From positions 19,484,695 through 19,548,694 of the forward strand of contig CM034606.1 in NCBI GenBank assembly GCA_020091685.1: a stretch of 64,000 nucleotides of DNA. The letters are read 5' to 3'. The stretch is from Lutjanus erythropterus (lineage: Eukaryota; Chordata; Actinopteri; Lutjaniformes; Lutjanidae). Made by a program: the position numbers and the translations under genes. Under the pieces are notes generated by a model. That model searched no databases. It had not been told where the DNA came from and saw nothing but the letters and a program-made list of their open reading frames with translations. Below, one piece after another: positions 11,215 through 25,558 of this stretch. Position 1 is the first letter of the stretch, and each line of letters opens with the position of its first letter.

Positions 11215-14200
11215 ACTATATATGTATAAGCTTTAAGTCCAAATTAGCTCCATTTGAGCTGTAATGGCAGAGTTAGTAACAGACCTGCTCAACAGGTGCA
11301 GGAACAGGATCCATTTGCTGCCTTGTCTACAAGTGATGCAAACAAGAGATGTTGCTTTTTTTAGTTTTGTCTTGATTTTTCAGAAAATGGACCCTTGAGA
11401 GTTTTGTGAGGACATGTTTATGTAGCTAGTAATGGAAAATAGGGCGCCTAATGACATGGCCCTATTTAACAGCCTGTATTTATACATTTTGCTACAAAGG
11501 CTTCAGTAATGTGGTTTTGTGAATGAAATGTGATAATGTAACCTGCATTTTTCACTAGGAAAGTTTGATCTTGCTAATGTTACAAGGTATAATTAGTGTG
11601 GTGTATGTATGTAATTTTGATCTTTAAGGCAGCATCACATCAAGTCAAGTTTATATAGACCCCTTTGGTGCTGACATCATGATAAACATGAATCGACTCA
11701 GAGCTGTAGGTCACATAATCAAGCAAATATGTTGTCTTGCTATGTTGTTTGAGTTGAGTAGTAATGGCTAAAAATTTCAGTTTTATCACACACCCATGAT
11801 GAGAGCAATGATTAGTCACCGGCTCTGAGAGGACAGGGGTGGAATCCTTCAGAGTAATATATCCATCTTGACTTCATCCCTATCAGGCATAAAATCAACA
11901 GGGAACCATCCATCCCATTGTGTCATTAGTTGTTAGTGTGGCTGATGGGGCTGGTGTGGTGATGACAGCCTGTCAAGGTCCAGGTTTAGCCCCTCTTGAA
12001 CATCAGAGAAAAAGCAGAGAGGGACATGTAAACACCGTTAAACACGTGTACGATTTCTCATCTCAGATCAACTCCCTGCCAAGTCGATCCATCAATAACA
12101 ATCTTCCCAGACTTGTGAGACCTTTGTCAATCGCATCTCTCAATAACTGTCATTGTGTGTCTAAAGGCTCATTGTCAAACATGAATACACTGGAATGGAT
12201 TGCTTTGAGCCTGAGGAGAGTGTTATCAAACCTGCGACAGGCAAAAGTTATTGCTATTGCTATTGTGTCTTGTTAAATTTTGTAGAATTATTCATAAATG
12301 TTTTAAGGTAACGTCAAAGATAAAATTGAAACTTAAAAACATTTTATTTACTCGTTTATCTTTCATGACCTCTCAAGGCCCACCTGCAAGGCCTTCATGG
12401 CCCCACCGGCGGGCTGCGCCCCATGACATATATAATTGTTTACCCCTTGTATTGCTCTCATGTGTCTTGTCACTTTACTCTGTGTTGCACTGGTCATTTA
12501 TCGTGACCTGGACAGTTAAGGTACAACCCAAATGAGCCCCACTGGTGTCACGGAGAGGCTCTGAGAATAATTGAAAATTAAGTGTTCTGGTTTGCTGGCT
12601 TTACCCTGGGGAGGAGAGTCCTGTCCTGTCTTGTCTGTTCTTCAGTAAGAAGGCTTACTACCATCTTTAAATGTCCACGTAACAGAAAATGGAATATAAC
12701 CACACTTGAAACAGTACTTGTCAAAAACATACACACCTTAATTACAGGTGCATTTAATTGATTATTGATGTGAATTTGAATCTCGGTGTATACACAGAGG
12801 CCATATTGTCAGCTCATTCACACCAGAAAAAATAATGTCTAGAAAAGTGGGCCGTCCCGCTTTCTTTCAGTGTAAAGATGTATAAGTACATTCTGAAAAT
12901 GTTCACAAGTCATGAACCATCCATTTGTTAGGGTGCATGATTTCTGCCGCCTTCAGCATGAATGTCTGCACAAATTCACCTGCAGTGTTGGCGATGGTTT
13001 TCATCCTGTTGCTATTTTGTTAGCAATAAGGTAGTTCGTTTTTTACAGCTGCATCTCTGATCTCTGTTTTTGACAAAGACATTTCTACCTGCAGCTGCTG
13101 ACAGTAGCCTACTCTTGACAGTGTTTTGCAGCCTGTATGTAAGTATATATAGTTGGTTATATGTTGGCGTATACAGCACACTCCCCAATGAACAAATCGG
13201 GAACAGCCGTGCATTTTATTGAACAACTGGAATTAATGATGCCTGCATTTTTTACACAATGAAAAGTCATCCACTTTGCTAGATTAGACCCTTTTAGCAG
13301 GTCAGTTCTGGCCATTTGAAGCTCCTTCTCTATGTTGTTTATGCAAGCAGCTTATTACGACATATATTTCCATTTATTGCTCAGCAGCGTCCTCTAACGG
13401 GTATAGTAATTATGACAAGAGCAGTCTAAAGAGAAACAAAGTCAGTTGAGGAGGTGGGGTCTGGTATAATACATGATTAAGATCTGGTAAGTCTGTTGCT
13501 GCTGTAGATGTATAACAGGGGTTTGCCTTGCTTCTTATTTTTTCCCGTGTTCACTTGCAGTATTGCAGTGAAAAATTCCCAAAAAGCGTTTTGCCCATAA
13601 GAGGAAGAGAGACCTCCGTAAAACCGTTGACAGGACCGTGCAAATAAGGTCAATTATGACAATTTCTATTATGATTTTTTGATTTATGGAGGTTTCATAT
13701 TTGGGAAACGTTTCTAGTGCCAAGAAAAGCGATTGATGTCATGCAGCAGACACTTACTGGTGGGGACAGCAAGTGAAACACCACTGCTCATGTTTCTGTG
13801 GGCTGCATATTGTGGAGACAGAAAACTTTTCTGCTGTATGCACCAGGTGTACAGTTCTCATTTAACTGAAAGGATGCTATCTTTGTGTCCAGTATCAAGT
13901 TCATAATAATAGATCCATCCATTGGTGCCAGTACTCACCACTCTTCTCCCATTGTTTTGGGAGTCACCGTCATGTGTATGAGAATGTTTACACAGAAAAT
14001 GATTTATCTCTTTAAATGTATTCCTATAAAGCTGAATTGACACAAACACTATGACACTTCCTTGTCACTTCTGTATGATTAACTTTCTGTGAAATTTACT
14101 TCTTTAGCAGCCTTAATCAATACTATAATGTCTGCTTTATATCTGAGTTATTAGTTTATATTCAGAATCAAAAATTATTTAAGACATTGATGAGAGACAA

Positions 14201-17110
14201 AATCACTTTCCACAAGGAAGAATGTTTTATTGATGAAATCTCCAGACAAACTAAAGTGAAACAAGGTGATTTCAGCCTGTCAGAATCTACTGAAATACCT
14301 TCCAGCATGACCTTTGAAATGACAAACTGTGTGAATTATTTCAGGTGTCATCTGACCTCTTGTCCACCCTCTAGTTTGTTGTGCGATGAAACACGACAGC
14401 TCGAAGTGTGTTACACTGGGAGACTGCACTCCTCCAGAAAAATAACTGCTTTGATCTTTTGTTCAAACTCTTAAAACAACCGTGTTTCCATTTTCCTGAC
14501 AAGTGACCTCTTGCTATAATGACCATCCTCTCTCAGGTGAGGAAGGTGAAAGTAGAGTTACCATGAATAGGTGATCTTTCTCTAACCGTAACCTTATCAA
14601 AACTTGACTATAGGGCAGGAAGATCATAAAAAAGTCACCAGTAATTTTTTTTGCCTTACTATCAGTCATTTGGGAGGAACTGACAAACAATTTTGTATTT
14701 TAGAAGCAGGAAGGTCGAAAAAGCTGGAAAAGGTTTTTCTAGCAGTGAGTTCTTTCATGAATTGGTAACACAGATGCACTTTGTTTCAAAAAGGCTATTA
14801 TTTCCTACAGTGCTTTCAGAGATGTGCAGGGAGAAACCTGATGTATTTGAGAATGAATCAATTTGGAGCAGGTGGACTAAGATGGATTTTATCATATAAA
14901 TATGTTTAGGGTGTTGCAAGGTGAAAGAAGTGAAGACTGCAGTGTAGAATTTTCTGTCTTTACCTTCCATACCACCTCAAGATCTATCAATATCAAACTT
15001 TACTACACTGTTAACTCACCTGATTTAGAATTAGCCTTAGTGCTTGACTTTAGACAATAACAGAATGCTTGTGAGTATTTTGATTATCATTTTGCCTTTG
15101 TTTGGCTTACTGAACTCCAATACTTTTCTGGCACTGATCGAATTGCTTCAGTTCTATAAAGGATGAAATAATGCCTTGTCGTTTGCAAACAAATATCAGC
15201 ACCTATGGAGTAAATCTCATCAGCATCAGAAGCCAAAGTATTAGTATCAGTACCAGTATTTTTCCTTCTTTTTTTTTTTTTTCTGGAATGATATCCGGCC
15301 CTAGTTATAGACACTGTTCATGGTGGTATGCTGGAAATGTCTGTTGTGACATTGTAGTATAAACAATTTCAAAACGCTGCCACATTCACCATATTTGGTC
15401 CAGGTCGTAGTGGCATCAGGCGAGGCAAGGTACTTCCAATGAATTCAACTGAATTGGTAAATCGTTGACAAGGTCAGCTCCCTATTCACCAGGGATGCAT
15501 CACTGCTGATGCTATATCATACATTCTCAAGCTTTGCCTTACCCTAACTCATGAACATGATCCCAGGATACCTCAGCTCGTTAGTGTTAACTCTCATCCT
15601 AAAGGCCTTTCACACAGCTGTGCAGTAACCTCAGGCAATGTGATGAGAGGAAGGCTGCAGAGGGGGAGCAGTTTCAATCACGGCATTATGGGTAAGAAGC
15701 GTTTGCTGTCCCTGTGACTGTCTGCTACTCAAAGTTCACAATACTGCACTTTTGGTGGTCGCCCCCTGGCTTAGGCCAATTAAATAGAAGTGGGCGGGAA
15801 TGGTGGAAATAGCATCGTGGGTCAGTAAGCAGCGATCATCCCTCCCCCGGAGATTTCAAGGAGAGACACAAGGAAACAATGCAAGGAGGGAGGACACATC
15901 CTTTCCTCTGAAGTGTCAACTGAAGCAATGTCCGTTCCGTCCAGCTGGATCAGCTGTCAGCTGGCTTTAACAACTATATAGACTTCTGATGGGGTTTGTG
16001 TCTGCACATGTACTCTGTGTTAGAATAATCAATAAAGGCACACAGCAACAAACACCTGCACATAATAAAACAACCTACATTCTGCATTTAGACATGATAC
16101 TTGATACTCTGATATTCTGAGCATAAATTAATTTCTGAAATATTCAGAATATGATTTTGAACATTAGGAATTATTTATTAAGCTAAATGTTTCAGGAAGA
16201 AAAATCTCACTGACAGACAGACTCTCATCTCTCCGACTTTAGTTAAAAACATAATAAAAATAACAGGGGAAACCATGAAAAGAAAATTATTTCTAATAAA
16301 TGAAGAAGGCTGTTTTTCAGGGATGAGCGGATGAGCTCAGAGTTCGTCTGGCTCCTCCTGTGCCACATTATTAACCTGATCATCACAGACCTACAATTAA
16401 CACAGATTTTTAGCTGGACAGCGAATCGGGAAATATGAAACGTGGGACTGATATGATATGATTCATTGGGAATCTGAAACAGAATTGAAGAACTGATGAC
16501 AAGATGGTGAACCTCAACGGACACAGCTCTGACTTTGGTTATGACAAGACTGCATGGATTTCATAAGATGTAAGCACATGTAAGAGGGCAAAATGGATTT
16601 TCTATACTAATTTGAATGTATCAACACAAGAGCTTCTATCTTTAATTTTCTGTGTGAGACAGTTTATTGTGGGATGCATAGAATAAATGAAATTAACATT
16701 ATTTAGAAGGAGGCACAGAATATATGTATTTCATGCATTCATCTGTTCACTTACACTGTATAAGAACAAGAGGGAGATGGGTGAATTGTGTCGAGTCAGT
16801 GTCAAGCACAAAGTGAGTCTGACAAACCCTTAGGGAAATTCATTCATCTAGATTACGTGGAAGAGAGGGTTCAGTCTTTGAATGAAACCACTCTTATCTC
16901 AGCAGTTATTATAAATATAATGATTAGTTATTTCTTCAGACAGCTATTGCTACATGAAAGTACAAAAGAGAAGGAAATTGCCAGCCTGGATTGCCTAACA
17001 ATTTAAACAGTGTTAGTATATGGATTTGAATGGGGTATCAATGTGAATTAAAGTTAGGTCATTATAACCAACAGATAATAAATTAAATTAGAAAATAATA
17101 TGATACATAG
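11215..17110. other. intergenic DNA, no gene seen
   Basis: AT-rich with only short chance reading frames. A GC-richer patch with AAGGCC/GGGCTGCGCC at 12375-12425 and a possible degraded repeat at 15395-15480 are the only textured parts. No exon, tRNA or structured RNA could be supported. Confidence 0.5.
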
Positions 17111-18477
17111 GCAATACTTTAGATTACAGCCCGCAGACTTACGTGTAATCGTTTGTAGTCATATTATACCAGTACAGTACATGTAACATTCTGGGTTTTA
17201 TTATGTTATTTCCTGTTTTATTTTTTAACGCTACCTCTTGTGTCTTTTCAGTTTCCTGTGTTTTCCCGCCCCTCATCAACTGCACCTGAGGCCACTCACT
17301 CACCTGCCCCTGATTACCCTCCTTGCCATCCCGGTGTATTTATACCCCCACCAGCTCCACATGTCTCTGCCAGATTGTCTAGGCCTCATGTTTCCATTTG
17401 GACTTCGCCTATTTATGGGATTATAGTTTTGTGCCTTTTTTCCCTGTCTGTTTTTTTGTTTGCCTTTTTGGACTCCCTGTGTTTGCATTTTTTGGACTTC
17501 AGTAAAGACAGTGATTTTCATTTGAACCTCACTCTGCCTCCTGTGTGTTCTCTGCACCTGAGTCTCAACTTCCCAGAGTTGTTACAGTACATACTGATAC
17601 ATATATAGGTACTGCGGAACAAGAATAATGGGTACCAATTCAGGATTTTATGAAGTAGTCATTTTTTTAGCTACTGGGTTCATAGTCCACTATTAGAGGG
17701 TAAATATGACCTACTGGGTGTTTGGGAGGAACTTAGAGAGAATTAATCATGTAAAGTTTTTTTTTTTTTGGTTGTTTGTTTCTGCTAAGTACCTATTCTA
17801 TGATTGTAGTCTACACATGACCAAGTACTGAGCAACAATCTGGATGTTTGTTTGGAACATAGAGAGAATGTATGATGTCGTTTTTATTTAACTACTGGTT
17901 ACATATTCTGTTGTTATTATAGTGCATGTAAAATCTTAAAACTGAGCAAAAATCTGTATTTTCAGGGAAAATGGAGTGATGATTTCTGCATAAATCACCC
18001 ACTCTAGATATCACTCACTTGCATCGCGGTGTAATCACATACTGACAATTCTGAAGTCGTTAAAATGATGAAAGTAATTTCCCTGGAAATTGCGTTCGGA
18101 CAGCATTTCAGCTCCTCAAGGTGCAAGCTTACTTTTTTTCAGTTCTGTGCACAGCCTCCTTTCATCCCAGGAAATACAAATAAATATAACAAAACAAAAT
18201 ATAAGGTATGAATGAACAATGCTTATAGTTACTATACTCTTCTGACAGCAAACAGTGTGGTTAATTTAATGTGCCGTCCATGTTTTGAGGCAGCTAAACT
18301 TGAAACAAACAATTCTCATATGCTCTGTAGTTACAGGGTGAGATATACGCAGTAGTAGTTCTCCCCTTGTTACATGTAGGGTAACAACAGGACATAGCGG
18401 CTGTAATCCAAAGCATTGTTACCTCTTACATTTAGTTACAGTGTAAATACAGGGTATGCAGGCTGTAATCTTAACAG
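17111..18477. mobile_element. 1.4 kb inverted-repeat element with internal insertion
   Basis: The left end, ACTTTAGATTACAGCC near 17116, is matched by an inverted GGCTGTAATCTTAACAGTG at 18461-18479. Inside are two related units beginning near 17718 and 17842, both with GTTTG..GGAAC.TAGAGAGAAT. A different block (about 17235-17600) interrupts it. It is non-coding and best read as a non-autonomous DNA transposon. Confidence 0.55.
17235..17600 (+). repeat. LTR-tail-like repeat nested in the 17.1-18.5 kb element
   Basis: The CACCTGCCCCTGATTACCCTCC...TATTTATACCCCC...TTTGCCTTTTTGGACT...AGTAAAGACAG...CTGCCTCCTGTGTG sequence is pyrimidine-rich. It looks like the 3' portion of a teleost LTR retroelement, with a TATA-like TATTTATA and an AGTAAA poly(A)-like signal. 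The 122-residue reading frame across it (opening at GTG) is proline/serine/leucine-rich and shows no family, so I do not call it a gene. Confidence 0.4.
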
Positions 18478-21400
18478 TGGTGTGGCCTCATGCAACCAAA
18501 CCAACCACATTATTTTTGTCACTGGGCTATTTTACAAGGTTCTTATCCTCGCTTTCAGTTCAAGACCAACCAAAGGCAATAGTGTAAATTTCTGAGTTAA
18601 AATTCACAGTTCAGTTATTAAATAGTTTATATTTTCAGTTCTTATAACTTTTGGCACCTTTCACCTTCTGTCGACTGAGGTGTAGAGAAAACAGGCAAAG
18701 CATCAGTAGTTGTCAGTTTCATTTTTTATTTACTTTTTTTGATGTACTGAGTTTGTAATATTGACTAAGCCTGTGCTACACCTGACCTTTAAGATGGCAA
18801 ACGTGGCCTGGCATTATTAATCTGAACTTTTTTCCTTTTAAAAACTCATAGCCTCAAAACTCAGAGCCTCATCAATTCCTTTTCCTTCTGTCTCTCAGTC
18901 TACAACTGCCCTACCTAGTCTCTGCCTGTCGTCGTCTAAAATAGAAAAAGTTTCTCATAATGCCGAACCCACAGAATGAGCACACTTCTCTGCAGCTCTA
19001 CGCAGATTTGGGACACTTTTAACCGATTGCTTTGTTTTCAGGCAGAGACCATAAAACCTGCACATAAAGTGAATTGTGTGGTTGGATCTCACCGCTCCCA
19101 CTCCTCTAGTGTGACGTCAGGCCTCTGCCTGAATGTGTATATTTTATTTCAAGTCTCTAGAGGAATGAACACCATTCTTACAAAGGATATTCCCTAATTT
19201 GGCGTCTCGATTATGGTGGTGGACAGCACTCTCTGTTCTTTAACCAACAGACCTCTTTTATTGTTACTTTTGGGGGGCGGAGCTTCAGTGGAGACAAAAA
19301 CACTTTCCTAAACGCATTAGCAAACACTAGCTAGCCAGTTTTGTTGCCTTGATTCTTAACAATGGCTGAAGAGGTTGCCATTACCAGATGGGAGTGGTTG
19401 ACCCATACATGCTCACTCAATGGATGGACAATCTTTTTACAATCACACACATCTTACAGCTTTTGTCTAATTGCATATAAGTTGTCTTAAAAGTGGCACC
19501 CTGTATTGGATAACACTTCAATTATTGGCCATTAGTACTTCGATTCTGGCACCCAACAGCACAGCAAGATGACATTTTCACTTGTTTTTGCGGCCTGCTA
19601 CTCAACATTATGATAACATCGGCACTTAAACAGTCAATCTCTGATACATGTTTAGTTAAGAGCTGACTGCAAAGGTCACAGCATATGATTCACATCATTT
19701 CCATAATCATTAAACCAGTCAGTGACCCATTCTTCAGCAGGACCTCCATCTCTGCTGCTCTTCAGCAGGAGGTCATAGACCTCAATGTCTAACAGAGGAC
19801 CTTCTGTTCCAGATTCCCCTTGAAGCTTTTGTAGATTGTTGGGCCTGTTGTCAATGGGTCAATGGCATATCACAGCATACTCTCCACATAGCATATTACA
19901 ATGTGTACTCATGTTAGCAAAGGTTAAAAGACTTATCCTGTTAAATTTGCTATTCACAGGAACTACTCTTATTGTATGACTATGAAGATTTTTGTCACTA
20001 AATAAATCAGGAACTTTACTGAATATATTTTTCCATAAGAAAAAAAACATGCAGCACATAGTGTATTCGCTGGGGACATCAGAACCTTTGAAGTTAGAAT
20101 AAAAGAAGGACATACTCATTTTAAATGCTGTTAATAGATCCAGATCCAGTCTTGCACACATACTCTGTGCCTGTTGAACAGTGGATGACGGATAGGCTTT
20201 TAGTCTGAGGAGCTTTGAAGTACTTCACCTGGGCAGAAGATGAACTGTGATCTGACAGCAGAGTCTAAAAACACACATAAAGTGAGTGCAGACTCATGTA
20301 AAAGACGCCTCTTGTGGAGTCGCCAGTCGCCTTTGTTTCATTCAGAGAAGCACTCTCAAAATAACAGTTTGGCTAAACTCAGGGATGAGTCCGAAGCTGC
20401 CTGATGCTGTCACTGTCTCAGCAAAAAATAACAGGGTTCTATCCACAGGAGTCTTTGTGTGTTTTCTATTTTACATCAAACAATAGACAGTGGACTACAT
20501 CCTCCAGTTTAGTTTAATTACAGCTGAAAAAACATCAAAATTGTCCAGTACAACTATCTTCCAGTAAGACTTGTGCATTAATGGGTGGACTGTTTTGAAA
20601 AACATGACTGGTAACTTAACTTACTTGACAGTTGCAATACATGATACCAAGGTTCAGGATTACTCAAAGCCTGATTGAAACAAATCATTATTTTAATATC
20701 ATGCTGTTGATGACGGGTGATACATTTTGAAAAGTTCAGTTACACTCCCACATTACAAGATAGCACTTCTTTCCCCCCCTGACATTTGGGTAGTGATGGC
20801 TTAATGTTTGAAGTAGCAAAAGAGAGAGACAGCAGCATTGCATCTACATTTTGAGAACAGAGTGTTTTCCTGTTTCTGATTTAATTCTCCCATTTTTCAG
20901 CAGGGGACATTTTATTGATTCTGCTCTTTCTCATTCTCTTCAAACTGTTTCTTTGCAGAGAGTGGTGCTTTAAAAAAAATCCCCCAAATGATTTAATGAA
21001 AACATCAACCCGCACATATACACTTCATACAGTTGAGCTTTACTTTACTATAATACACATTCAGCTGTCTATCTTCATATAGTTTTCATCAACTCCAAAT
21101 GGGAAAGTCATCCCAGAAGCAACAGTGAGCAGGAAAAAAGATTATACTTACTGCTGCCAAGAAAGCAATAACACTGAGCTGGTTTTTTAAAAAAAAGACC
21201 CTCTGACCTATGACACATGGCAGTCAGTGGTGAATGAAATTTACACAATGGAAAAAATAACTTTGTTGCTGAGACTGCAAAATGCACAATTCATAGACTG
21301 ATGGTTACCTTGGCAGGAAGTGATGGAGAAGGCTTAGAGGCATGCTACGGAAACTTTCATATTCCATCCATATGGTGTAGGTAGTTTTCTGGTCATGTGT

Positions 21401-21788
21401 TGGGTAATTGCAGCCACTAATGTTAGTGTTATAGCTTTTACGTTATTTTTGGTGTGTATGCTACTTTGTTTTATTTCTACTGGATAAATAATGGTTTTAT
21501 TTACACTATTGGTGGATGGTTCTGTCCCATAGTGGAGGGCAGCAGATAAGGGTAGAGATAAAGGTAAACATGCCATACAAACTGATAGAAGGACAGGGAA
21601 GTACAGGCAATCTATGCAGATTATAAATTTTGGATTTCTATTTATTGATATACATGAAAGAAAAATGTAATAATTGGAGTGTATGTTTGTTTAATTTTTC
21701 CAATAAACATAAAGTTGAAAAAAATGCACATAAAGAGTCTTAATCACTGCTCATGCAGGTTGACCATTAATAAACTATACTTTTCTTT
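18478..21788. other. intergenic DNA, no gene seen
   Basis: Low-complexity AT-rich stretches alternate with more complex sequence (for example 19199-19400). A short frame at 19361, MAEEVAITRWEWL, does not continue into anything recognisable. No exon could be supported. Confidence 0.5.
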
Positions 21789-22320
21789 GGTAACACTTTA
21801 TTTGAAGGGATGTGCATACGACAGTCATTGAACTGTCATAACCACGTCTTAACACCTGCCATGAACATGAAGGAGTCTTAAAGAATGACTATGACTGTTG
21901 TCATTCAATCAAAATATATCATCTCTTATGAAAAGTTGACATTATTTGAGATTTCTTTGTTATGACAACTTGACATTAATCAAGCCAATCAGCTCAGTAT
22001 GGTTGGACTGAAGATCCTGGCCAAACTGGGACTGAACACAGCCTCTGAGATGAGGCAGCTAGCTCCATGGCTAACCAAACTGACTAGCTAACGCCAGCTA
22101 CAATAATGGCAGACAGCAGCATACTTTAGCAACAGATTCTCTGTTCTTTACTTGGTACTATCCTCTGTTGTCAAATTAGCTTTATAACATTGTACATCAT
22201 ACAATGTACCACTTTGAGGTTGAGGAAAACATTCATGACATATTTATAATGGTTTCATGACAACCAGTGTCAAAACCAACCACATACGACAGTATAATGT
22301 CATGTTAAAATATAAAGCTA
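21789..22320. mobile_element. DNA element starting GGTAACACTTTATTTGAA
   Basis: The left end GGTAACACTTTATTTGAAGG is a familiar teleost repeat start. The right end, TTAAAATATAAAGCTA, is a degraded inverted match. The flanks of both ends are rich in tgacagtgtcat-like words. The middle (about 22000-22150) is unrelated and may be an insertion. Confidence 0.5.
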
Positions 22321-24650
22321 AACAGTTCCACTAAGTCTGATAATATCAGAACTTTGCTGAACTTTGGTGTCTTTACGTTACAAAAGGAACTGACTGTTTC
22401 CTTCATCTACACTGACATGATGCATTGGCTGCACAGTGTTGGATATGTGGGGTGCTTTTCTCCTCCTACAGGTTCGGTGTTTGGTTTAAAGAGCTGCTGT
22501 GTCTTGTACTTTAATCCGTCACCACCACTGCTCGCTGATTAGAAAAGACTGACAGTGGGAGCTGGCGGTGACCATCCTGCGATGACGTCTCTGTTCAATT
22601 ATTTCTTTGTCTTCCAGTCCCTGTTTCTATACATTTATAGTTTTTTTTTTCTCCAATCCACCCACAGTTTTTCCACTGAATTGAACACATTGAATTAACG
22701 TTGAAAGTGTCAATTTACAGCTCACAGCACCCTTATTGTAATAGTGTGCATGAAGACATCTTCTACAGAGCCACATGTACTTCAACCAGAACTAATATGA
22801 GCTCTTACATTACTGTTTAGTCTTAGATTAAATCCTTAACTAGGCCATTTAAATGTACTGTAATTACCACTTCTGGGCTAATATATAATATACTTACTGA
22901 TGTCAACATATTATTACAACTAAGTGAGTTTTCTGCTTTATTGAATAGTTTCCATCTTTCAAACACCATTAGAAGAATGGAAGACATTTGTTCTTGTTCT
23001 TCATTAAGGAGGAAATACTGTGCGTACACCTCGCTTCAAGGCAACATGTGGGTGATTGACCACAGGTCGCTGCTGCCTGCATCCAGACCTTTGAGTTCGC
23101 CCACTCTGCCCTGCTGAAGACATAAGTATACAAGCTGAGAATTCTGTTTGAAATCAGGCAACATATAGGGTGTTGACATTTCACCTGTTTTTCATCATGT
23201 TTTTCAAGTAAAGAACATTGACCATGCACTACTGAAAGCAGGATCCCTTTGCTATGACTCACAGGCAGAGTCCTAAGTTGATATAATAGCGCCCTCCTGT
23301 GTTGAAATAGTGAAAAACACACACATGCAGACAGTCACAACAATTAATGTGTTTTGAATAGAAATGGCAATAATTTCTAAAACAATCATTTGATCATAGA
23401 AATAGAAATATCACTTGTATTGACTGATGTAGGTGTTCTTATAATTATAAAAACTGAAAACAGAATGTAACTAAGTGTCCACACAGCCACAAAATATGAT
23501 AAATATGATATATAAGCTATAGAATGTATAACTGGGCTCTACTGAAGAGTGGGCAGCGAGAATGTAAAACAACTGTGTGAGCAAGTGAGTGGGTGATTTG
23601 TGCCTATGGGTATGACCACAGAAAAAGGACAAAGTTACCAAAGTGATTCATTATGCCTTGTAGGAGGAAGACAGCTTACTGGTGAAAGTAGACAAAATGT
23701 CAAAAGTTTACACCAGCAAAAGAGGTGTTGCATCAAATCTAAGTAAAAGTAACAGGGTTCTGTTTTGTTACATCCTGACACTTGTGACCACCAGCAGTCA
23801 GGTTTTTAAAAAAACAGCAATTTAGTCAAATTACCTGAAACACTTTCTTTAGAGGTACTGGCAGGGAAAGCACCTGAAATGTCACTAATAATCCCTAATG
23901 AAAATTATGGTATTACTACTGATAGAACTGATGATCAGAACTATGAAAATTGGCCATAAATTTAATAAATAAATTGTCTGCTAATTATCTTTACTCTGTC
24001 ATCACTTTTAATTGCTACTTTAATTGTTTTTTTAAATGTCATACTGTAGCTCAAGCCAGTCACTTCTGTCACTGATAAATGTTCTCACACATGCAGCAGG
24101 CCTGTAAGCCACAAAGTGACACTCAACTATGAAGGCGTAAGATGTTTCGGACTTACTTAGCTCCCAGGAACTGAGTGTGCTCGCATGATAGCTTAAACTA
24201 TCTCAAACTGTTGAAAGACAAATGAGCAAGGAGGAAATCAGAAAAACCACATTGGGCAGAATAATAAACCAACCAAGCGCACACAGCGTCTTTCCTTGTA
24301 ACTGCTCTTCGCTGTCTTGCTGCCTTTTATGTGCAAACAGACAGTGTTTAAGTTCCTGAATTTTTAGATGTTTAAAGATTCAGCAGCAACATTATTGTGC
24401 ACAGTTTCACATCATCTGTATTTGATATGTGAAATAGCTGCCATAACACCCTCTGTAAAAACATACAGTAGGTTTAAATTACACTACTTGTCTGTTTAGT
24501 TCGCAAATAAATATCAGCATCATATATTTAACTCATTATATACTGTGCATTTATGGATGCATGGGTTATACAAGTCAGTGTGTTTTTGGATACCAGAATG
24601 AGCTGTCTTAAGGCCATGAACTGCTAGAACAGATATGGTAGCACTCATAA
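22321..24650. other. intergenic DNA, no gene seen
   Basis: Only chance reading frames. The 22970-23320 minus-strand frame of 117 residues shows no domain, no splice context and no bias, and is not called. Confidence 0.5.
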
Positions 24651-25217
24651 GGTAATAAAGAGTAATATCTTGAATGTAATGGGGCATTACTGGTGTAATA
24701 ACATGTTAATTACACAGGTCATAGTTTTTGGAAATGATAATAAGATTTAATTCATGAGTAAACCCATTTTAAGCGAGACATCATTACACCATTACTACTA
24801 TTATTGGAAATATTTAGTGTTAGTATGATTTGTGATGTTGTTATTACATTATGTCCATCTCTAATGTGATTTTACACACAGTAATAGTACCACATGTTTA
24901 TTGATAGACATTTAATTGGCAATATTTTATTGTGAAATTATTTTAGATTAACCTATTTTTAACCTATTATTACTATGATATTGCAGATATTTTAACTATT
25001 TCTGTTCCTGTGTTTACATTCTGCTTTGTATTACTCATGTTTTGCCATAATATTCCCTATTTATAGAAAATAAACCACCAAAACATCATCATCTCATTGT
25101 GTATTACAAAATATTAAGTGCGTAATTACCTGTTTATTACCTGTATAATGATCATGGTTTTGCCCTGTTATTATCTGTTGTTCCCCAGATATTACCCCTT
25201 ATTGCTTTGTTATTACT
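24651..25217. mobile_element. AT-rich inverted-repeat element downstream of plek
   Basis: The left end GGTAATAAAGAGTAATATCTT resembles the complement of the right end (CCCCAGATATTACCCCTTATTGCTTTGTTATTAC). The interior is very AT-rich with many TTATTAC and TAATGA words. It is non-coding, about 570 bases, ending roughly 120 bases before the candidate plek poly(A) signal. Confidence 0.5.
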
Positions 25218-25333
25218 GACCTGAAATATAAAATGCAACAAATTTAACACATTATAGTATTGTGGCATTATTTACATGCAAAGATTAATTAGATAAAACA
25301 TTATTCTTTTGAATTTAGACAGTATAAATTGTA

Positions 25334-25339
25334 TTTATT
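25334..25339 (-). promoter_or_regulatory. candidate plek poly(A) signal
   Basis: TTTATT on the plus strand reads AATAAA on the minus strand, about 220 bases downstream of the plek stop. It would give a short 3' untranslated region. AATAAA is frequent by chance in AT-rich DNA, so this is only a plausible site. Confidence 0.4.
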
Positions 25340-25558
25340 TTTTCTTTTTCTTTAATTAGTTAATGCACAAAAACATCACAACATTAGTTTGATAGTGTGT
25401 AGAGAGGTTAGATTGACATAGCACTGCATTATGGTAATGATATTGTTATAGTTGGTTGACACACTGTTAAATTTGATTTAAAAAAAAAAAATTCTAACAT
25501 GGGACTTTAGAATCATTGTGGCTGACTATGGCTGACACATATTGCACAGCTGCTCTTG

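Noticed and set aside
17240-17608. 122-residue proline/leucine-rich frame
   Set aside because: It lies on a pyrimidine-rich LTR-like repeat and opens on GTG; composition explains it.
22969-23322. 117-residue minus-strand frame
   Set aside because: No similarity to any family I know and no supporting signals.
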